Part shown: one piece after another, positions 58,748-64,000 of the stretch
Layout of the letters: the number at the start of each line of letters is the position of its first letter
Position numbering within the stretch: the stretch's first letter is position 1
Assembly: GCA_020638995.1 (NCBI GenBank)
Contig: JACKHM010000001.1
Coordinates: 1,984,001 to 2,048,000, forward strand
DNA from: Planctomycetaceae bacterium
GTDB lineage: Bacteria; Planctomycetota; Planctomycetia; Pirellulales; Pirellulaceae
Direction of reading: 5' to 3'
DNA length: 64,000 nt
The notes under the pieces: model-generated
The model's input: only the letters and a program-made list of their open reading frames with translations
Databases searched by the model: none
What the model was told of the DNA's origin: nothing
Position numbers and translations under genes: made by a program

Positions 58748-61573
58748 GTGAGCCGATTCATCCTTCGGGCAACTGCCGTCTTCTCGATATTGATTCTGTG
58801 CGGTGGGATTCAGGCATCTGAGCCGACACCAGAGCAGACCGCGTTCTTCGAGACGAAGATTCGCCCCGTGCTTGTCGAGCATTGTTATCGGTGCCATGCC
58901 GCGGACGCAAAGAGTGTTCACGGCGGATTGTTACTCGACACTCGCGCTGGCATCCGGCGCGGTGGTGAATCGGGACCTGCCGTTGTGCCACACGACGCCG
59001 AGGCAAGTTTGTTGTTGAGCGCGCTACGATACGAGTCGTTCGAGATGCCCCCGGACCGAAAGCTTTCCGATTCAGTGGTCGCGGACTTCGAGACATGGAT
59101 CGCCATGGGAGCGCCTGATCCTCGCGAAGGCGAATCCCGCGCCTTGCCTACGAGTGTTGACATTGAAAGTGGGCGAAGATTCTGGTGCTTTCAGCCGGTT
59201 TCGCGGCCCGCGGTTCCGGCGGTTAACGACGAACATTGGCCGATCACCGACGTGGATCGTTTCCTCCTTTATCAAATGAAATCAAAGGGACTCGAGCCAG
59301 TTGCTGATGCTGATCGCCGCACGTTGCTGCGCCGTATCTACTTCGACCTCATCGGTCTGCCACCGACTCCGCTGCAGATCAAGGCATTCCTACAGGACGA
59401 TTCACCCCGAGCCTATGAAAAAGTCGTCGAAGAACTTCTGCGTTCGCCGCACTTTGGCGAACGCTGGGGACGGCACTGGCTGGACGTTGTCAGGTTCGCT
59501 GAATCGAGCGGCGGTGGCCGGACACTTCTGTTCCCGGACGCCTGGCGTTATCGCGACTACGTGATCGATTCCTTCAATCGCGACGTCCCCTTTGACTCAT
59601 TTATCAAACAACAGCTTGCCGGAGATTTATTGGACTCGTTCGATTGGAAAGAACGGCGACGGAATCAAATCGCGACGGCCTTCTTGTTGCTCGGCCCAAC
59701 GAACTACGAGTTGCAGGACAAAGAGACACTGGAAATGGATATCGTCGACGAACAGCTTGATACCCTGGGAAAGGCCTTTCTCGGGATGACGCTGGGCTGC
59801 GCCCGCTGTCACGATCACAAGTTCGACCCGATCCCAACCCGCGATTACTACGCTATGGCAGGGATCTTGAAGAGCACCAAGTCGGTGATCCACGAAAATG
59901 TTTCGAAGTGGAACGAGGTCGCTTTGCCTATGTCGGCACATGACGAGGCGCGCCTTCGTGAATCGGAAATAGAACTCGCATCGCTGAACAATCAACTCAA
60001 AAAATTACAGGCGACGCTAAGTGAACTCGGCACATCGCCAGGTAGGGGTGGCGAGTCCATCGATCCTGCATCCTTACCGGGGGTTGTGGTTGATGACCTG
60101 CAGGCCGAGAAGCAGGGGACTTGGACCGTCTCGCAGTCGGTCAGGGGATACGTTGCGGAAAGCTACCTTCACTCGATGGACGCGATGGCGAGCGTGACCT
60201 TTTCGCCTACGCTTCCCAAGCGAGGAAATTACGAAGTGCGTGTTACTTACACGCCCAGCAGCAATCGTTCGGCGAGGGTTCCCGTCCGAATCTATCACGC
60301 CGCGGGTGAAGCGATTGTTTACATCGACCAGACGAAGCCCGGCGCAGTTGCTGGTTCGATTGAATCTGTCGGCGTTTTTGAGTGCGACCCCAACCTGAAT
60401 CCGCGCGTTGTCATTTCGCCGGAAGGCGCCGCAAGTGGGGTCGTCATCGCCGATGCGGTGATCTTTATCCCAGAAGGTGCGGCCACCAGCGATGAGGCAC
60501 GCGCAGTTGCGGCGGAGCGAGCCAAAAACAGGAAGCGGATTAACACTGAGATCAAGGCGCTCGAGTTGCAAATCGCGAACGCGAAAAGTTCGGGACCCCA
60601 GCGAGAACTTGCGATGGCAGTTACCGATCTTGAGAAACCTAGTGACATTCCGGTTTCGATTCGCGGACTAGTGACAAATCCAGGTCCGGTCGTGCCGCGG
60701 GGTCTACTGCAAGTTGCTTCGTTCTGTGAGATACCTGCAATTGACGACGCTCACAGCGGGCGAATGCCGTTGGCAGAGTGGATCGCGGACGCGCAGAATC
60801 CGTTAACATCGCGCGTGATTGTGAATCGCGTCTGGTATTGGTTGTTTGGAAGCGGCTTGGTGCGAACGGTCGACAACTTTGGCGCAACAGGTGAAATGCC
60901 GTCCCATCCCGAGTTGCTCGACCACCTCGCGAGCACTTTTGCTGAAGATGGCTGGTCCGTCAAAAGGCTGATACGTCGGCTAGTCCTCTCACGCACCTAT
61001 CGATTGAGCAGCGTTACGCCACAGGCGACCGGAATGGATCCCGACAATCGACTCCTGTGGCGCATGAATCGTCGACGACTGGATGCCGAGAGTATTCGTG
61101 ATGCACTACTTTTGATCGGTGGACATCTTGACTTGGCGATCGGTGGATCGAATATCAAGCCCGGTACAAAGTCCGAGTATGGGTATCAGTTCACGAGCAC
61201 AAGGCGCAGTGTCTACGTTCCCGTTTTCCGCAACGAGCTGCCCCAGATCTTCGCTACGTTTGACTTTGCGGACCCGAACACGCAAATTGGCTCACGAACA
61301 AGCAGCACAACATCGCCACAAGCGCTATTGTTGATGAACCATCCACTGGTTCACGAGCAGTCTGTAGCGGCGGCCGAGAGATGCCTCTCACAAACCGAAT
61401 TAACTACATTGCAACGAATCGATATCGCCTACGAAGAAGTGCTGGGACGCCTGCCGACTGAAGGCGAGGCAGTCATCGCTGCCCGTTTCATTGGCGACAG
61501 TTCGGAAGCGGCCCGTTGGGGAATGCTTTACCAGACGCTATTTGAAAGCATCGACTTTCGCTTTTTGAAGTGA
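58748..61573 (+). CDS. DUF1549/DUF1553 protein with N-terminal planctomycete cytochrome c domain
   Basis: 941 residues from a GTG at 58748 that begins a signal peptide (VFSILILCGGIQA). Order: PSCyt1 haem domain with CYRCH at residues 46-50; DUF1549 (ITDVDRFLLYQMKSKGLEP, LRRIYFDLIGLPPTP, HFGERWGRHWLDVVRFAESS, LGCARCHDHKFDPI with a second CxxCH); an inserted coiled-coil and beta-sandwich of about 190 residues; and DUF1553 (NPLTSRVIVNRVWYWLFGSG to SSTTSPQALLLMNHPLV). Exported and probably haem-carrying. The family is hugely expanded in planctomycetes and is linked to polysaccharide degradation loci, but its reaction is unknown. Paired with a DUF1501 gene 76 nt downstream. Confidence 0.93.
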   Translation: MSRFILRATAVFSILILCGGIQASEPTPEQTAFFETKIRPVLVEHCYRCHAADAKSVHGGLLLDTRAGIRRGGESGPAVVPHDAEASLLLSALRYESFEMPPDRKLSDSVVADFETWIAMGAPDPREGESRALPTSVDIESGRRFWCFQPVSRPAVPAVNDEHWPITDVDRFLLYQMKSKGLEPVADADRRTLLRRIYFDLIGLPPTPLQIKAFLQDDSPRAYEKVVEELLRSPHFGERWGRHWLDVVRFAESSGGGRTLLFPDAWRYRDYVIDSFNRDVPFDSFIKQQLAGDLLDSFDWKERRRNQIATAFLLLGPTNYELQDKETLEMDIVDEQLDTLGKAFLGMTLGCARCHDHKFDPIPTRDYYAMAGILKSTKSVIHENVSKWNEVALPMSAHDEARLRESEIELASLNNQLKKLQATLSELGTSPGRGGESIDPASLPGVVVDDLQAEKQGTWTVSQSVRGYVAESYLHSMDAMASVTFSPTLPKRGNYEVRVTYTPSSNRSARVPVRIYHAAGEAIVYIDQTKPGAVAGSIESVGVFECDPNLNPRVVISPEGAASGVVIADAVIFIPEGAATSDEARAVAAERAKNRKRINTEIKALELQIANAKSSGPQRELAMAVTDLEKPSDIPVSIRGLVTNPGPVVPRGLLQVASFCEIPAIDDAHSGRMPLAEWIADAQNPLTSRVIVNRVWYWLFGSGLVRTVDNFGATGEMPSHPELLDHLASTFAEDGWSVKRLIRRLVLSRTYRLSSVTPQATGMDPDNRLLWRMNRRRLDAESIRDALLLIGGHLDLAIGGSNIKPGTKSEYGYQFTSTRRSVYVPVFRNELPQIFATFDFADPNTQIGSRTSSTTSPQALLLMNHPLVHEQSVAAAERCLSQTELTTLQRIDIAYEEVLGRLPTEGEAVIAARFIGDSSEAARWGMLYQTLFESIDFRFLK

Positions 61574-61649
61574 CGATGATTCGTTCCTCGTTGTCGATAA
61601 AGTGTTTTTCGGCTCGCATCTAACGGCTAAATGAATTAGAACAATCATC

Positions 61650-63080
61650 ATGTCCGCTTCCGAATCAACAATCTCACGCCGCTTCGCATTGCAATTCATG
61701 AGCTGTGGGTTCGGTTATTTGGCCACCAAGTGCTTGGCTCAATCCGAAGCCAGAGCCGCGATTGCCAATCCCTTGCTGCCAAAGACGCCACACTTTGCAC
61801 CGCGAGCCAAACGCGTCATCTTTATCTTTATGCAAGGCGGGCCAAGTCACGTCGATACGTTTGATTACAAGCCTCGACTGGCGAAGGATGATGGCAGGCT
61901 GCTCGAATTCGATGACGCTCGCACGTTGGCCAAAACGCGGCAAATTTCCAAACACCGGGTCTTCAAGTCTCCCTGGGCCTTCAAACAATACGGCCAATGC
62001 GGTCAGCACGTGAGCGAACTGTTTCCGCATGTCGCTCGTCACGTTGATGATCTTTGTTTCCTCAAGGGGATGCATACCAATGGCGTGGCGCACGGTCCGT
62101 CGACGCTGTTTCTGCATACAGGTTCGATCAACTTGATTCGACCGTCTCTGGGCTCGTGGCTGTTGTACGGATTGGGCAGCGAGAATGATAACCTGCCCGG
62201 CTTTGTTTCGATCCAGCCGTCACTAGGCAACGGCGGCCCTCGAAATTACAGCAACGCGTTTTTGCCGGCCGTCTATCAGGGCACCCCGGTTGGCCGAGCC
62301 GGGCTGCCAGCGACGACCGCCCGAATCGAGAACTTGTCGAATCCGAGTGTTTCGCCAGCCGTTCAGCAAGAACATTTCGAACTGCTGCGTGCGATCAACC
62401 ACGAACAGCTGCGCCAGCGACCAGGGGATCAAGAGTTAGAAGCTGTTATCAACTCGTATGAGCTCGCGTGGCGAATGCAGCAACATGCTCCGCAGGTACT
62501 CGATTTGTCGAATGAGACGGCTCGTACCCGTGCGCTGTACGGTATCGACGAGAAGGGTACAGACGATTTTGGGCGGCAATGTCTCATGGCAAGACGATTG
62601 GCCGAAGCCGGTGTCCGATACATCCAAGTCACCTACGGCGACAACACAAACAATCCCCGTTGGGATCAACATTCCAACTTGCCGATGCACGCGACTCATG
62701 CGTTTAATACCGATAAGCCGATTGCAGGATTGCTGGCTGATTTGAAACAACGAGGTTTGCTAGAAGATACGTTGGTGTGGTGGGGCGGTGAGTTCGGACG
62801 TACGCCCTACGCACAAAGCAACGGCACGGGGCGCGATCATAATCCTGACGGCTTCTCCGTGTTTCTGGCGGGTGGTGGAGTGAAACCGGGCTTCAGTTAC
62901 GGCGTGACGGACGAGTTCGGTCACCACGCAGTTGAAGACAAGGTACACATGCACGATCTCCATGCTACGATCTTGCATCTGCTCGGATTGGATCATGAAC
63001 GGCTAACATTCCGGCACGCCGGTCGCGACTTCCGGCTGACGGACATCCACGGCACCGTCGTGGATCGCATTTTCAGCTGA
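61650..63080 (+). CDS. DUF1501 family exported protein
   Basis: 476 residues. The N-terminus SRRFALQFMSCGFGYLA is a Tat-like signal with the RR pair. RVIFIFMQGGPSHVDTFDYK is the family signature at about residue 55; GVAHGPSTLFLHTGS, DNTNNPRWDQHSN and WWGGEFGRTPYAQ follow in the usual order, and GVTDEFGHHAVEDKVHMHDLHAT ends the alkaline-phosphatase/sulfatase-like core. The family has the sulfatase fold, and is nearly always encoded after a DUF1553 gene, as here. A role in sulfated polysaccharide metabolism is often proposed; the reaction is not known. Confidence 0.95.
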   Translation: MSASESTISRRFALQFMSCGFGYLATKCLAQSEARAAIANPLLPKTPHFAPRAKRVIFIFMQGGPSHVDTFDYKPRLAKDDGRLLEFDDARTLAKTRQISKHRVFKSPWAFKQYGQCGQHVSELFPHVARHVDDLCFLKGMHTNGVAHGPSTLFLHTGSINLIRPSLGSWLLYGLGSENDNLPGFVSIQPSLGNGGPRNYSNAFLPAVYQGTPVGRAGLPATTARIENLSNPSVSPAVQQEHFELLRAINHEQLRQRPGDQELEAVINSYELAWRMQQHAPQVLDLSNETARTRALYGIDEKGTDDFGRQCLMARRLAEAGVRYIQVTYGDNTNNPRWDQHSNLPMHATHAFNTDKPIAGLLADLKQRGLLEDTLVWWGGEFGRTPYAQSNGTGRDHNPDGFSVFLAGGGVKPGFSYGVTDEFGHHAVEDKVHMHDLHATILHLLGLDHERLTFRHAGRDFRLTDIHGTVVDRIFS

Positions 63081-63206
63081 ACAAGGCCAAGGGAGTCCAT
63101 ATTGACTTCCGACGAATGCCGCATCTCTGCTGAAGGTTCTTGCGGTGAGTCGTTCGACGTCGTACGGTGTTGCTTTGGACGCATATGCACGCACCGGAGC
63201 CGAACC

Positions 63207-64000
63207 ATGATACGCAACCTCTCAACACTATTCTCGATCTTGCTACTTTCGAGTCTTGCCCACGCCGAAGAGTCCGTTTGGAAAGCAGGTGTGGCTTCGG
63301 TCGCGATCACTCCGGACGAATCGATGTGGATGGCGGGATATGCGTCGCGTGACAAACCTTCGGAAGGCAAGATCCACGATCTGTACGCCAAAGCGCTTGC
63401 TATCGAAGACAGAGCCGGAACTCGATTGGTTGTCGTAACGACCGATTTGATTGGTATACCTCGCGAATTGCGTGATTGGTTGGAAAAAGAAGTCCAGCGA
63501 AGTTTCAAACTCTCGCCAGCGAGTTTGATGCTCAATGCGTCGCACACGCATTGCGGTCCCGAGTTGCGAGTTAGCAAGGCCTCGGTGTACGGTCTGGAAC
63601 CCGAACGAGTTCGTCAGAGTCAAGCTTATGTGGAAGAATTGAAGCGGAAGCTCGCTGGGGTCATTGGGCAAGCGATCGAGTCGATGTCGCCTGCCAGGCT
63701 CGGCTATACCCACGGGCGTGCGGGCTTTGCGATGAATCGGCGGTTGCCAACGGACACCGAACCGCGAAATGCACCTTATCCTGATGGACCGGTCGATCAC
63801 GATGTGCCGGTACTACGTGTCGAGTCACCTGAGGGTATATTGCGAGCTGTGGTCTTCGGATACGCCTGCCACAACACGACTCTTGGCTTTCAGCAATTCT
63901 GTGGTGACTACGCTGGTTTCGCACAGCACTACCTCGAAGAGGCTCACCCCAACGTCAAAGCGATGTTCGTGACGGGGTGCGGCGCGGATCAAAACCCTCA
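63207..64000 (+). CDS. neutral/alkaline ceramidase-like protein (partial, runs off window)
   Basis: The first 264 residues are present; the 3' end lies beyond 64000. The ATG at 63207 has GGAG eight bases upstream and starts a signal peptide (LSTLFSILLLSSLAHA). VWKAGVASVAITPDES MWMAGYASRDKPSEG is the opening of neutral/non-lysosomal ceramidases, and MLNASHTHCGPE holds the zinc-binding His. VFGYACHNTTLG and TGCGADQNP are later family blocks, the last containing the serine-equivalent region cut by the window. In bacteria such proteins can hydrolyse ceramide-like N-acyl lipids, but planctomycete members linked to DUF1553/DUF1501 genes are uncharacterised. Exported. Confidence 0.88.
   Translation, partial: MIRNLSTLFSILLLSSLAHAEESVWKAGVASVAITPDESMWMAGYASRDKPSEGKIHDLYAKALAIEDRAGTRLVVVTTDLIGIPRELRDWLEKEVQRSFKLSPASLMLNASHTHCGPELRVSKASVYGLEPERVRQSQAYVEELKRKLAGVIGQAIESMSPARLGYTHGRAGFAMNRRLPTDTEPRNAPYPDGPVDHDVPVLRVESPEGILRAVVFGYACHNTTLGFQQFCGDYAGFAQHYLEEAHPNVKAMFVTGCGADQNP

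Overview
The window looks like a chromosome segment of a planctomycete, most likely of the Pirellulales/Rhodopirellula type. The marks are families that are abundant in that phylum: three DUF1559 pilin-like proteins, a DUF1549/DUF1553 cytochrome plus DUF1501 pair, a PVC-type dehydrogenase with a CxxCH haem domain, a CRTAC1-like FG-GAP/UnbV protein, secreted quinoprotein-like propellers, a bacterial topoisomerase VI, and many secreted proteins of unknown function. I see no rRNA, complete tRNA, CRISPR array, transposase or phage gene.

Layout. 1-2769: two tandem DUF1559 genes and an FHA protein followed by a long inverted repeat. 2868-7905: a two-armed phosphonate-degradation locus (PhnX, a FAD oxidoreductase and a PhnZ-like HD oxygenase on the minus strand; a DUF5690 transporter and a zinc alcohol dehydrogenase on the plus strand). 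8063-20545: mostly carbon catabolism and secreted proteins (creatininase family, Na+/solute symporter, EF-hand protein, redoxin, two glycosidase-like proteins, enolase-superfamily enzyme, TPP decarboxylase). 20671-25739: house-keeping (ilvC, ilvN, scpA) and small proteins. 26053-29372: topoisomerase VI B and A subunits. 30154-43502: a 1603-residue multidomain dehydrogenase, a CRTAC1-like protein, a DUF1559/lipoprotein pair, a selenoprotein N-like gene and a TPR/SGNH protein. 43981-51087: a nitrilase-family enzyme, a helical-repeat protein, the QKGG/transglutaminase cassette and a cupin. 51140-64000: two quinoprotein-like propellers, a degenerate receiver facing an HDOD-GGDEF protein, then DUF1553, DUF1501 and the start of a neutral ceramidase.

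Two observations stand out. (1) At 47041-49973 two secreted proteins built almost wholly from Gln-Lys-Gly-Gly repeats (22 and 20 Gln-Lys pairs) flank a secreted transglutaminase of the oomycete GP42/Pep-13 type. Gln and Lys are the two residues a transglutaminase joins, so I read this as an enzyme with dedicated substrates, a possible isopeptide-cross-linked extracellular or wall material. This is inference from sequence. (2) At 40139-41542 two apparent ORFs are one gene: an in-frame TGA sits exactly where animal selenoprotein N carries selenocysteine (LDDQSC-U), and a perfect 18-nt hairpin with a GGU-containing tip lies 24 nt downstream, as expected for a bacterial SECIS. Standard gene callers would split or truncate it.

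Starts were revised from the longest ORFs wherever a Shine-Dalgarno sequence, a signal peptide or a gene overlap pointed to an internal codon. All family assignments are from reading motifs by eye, without database searches.
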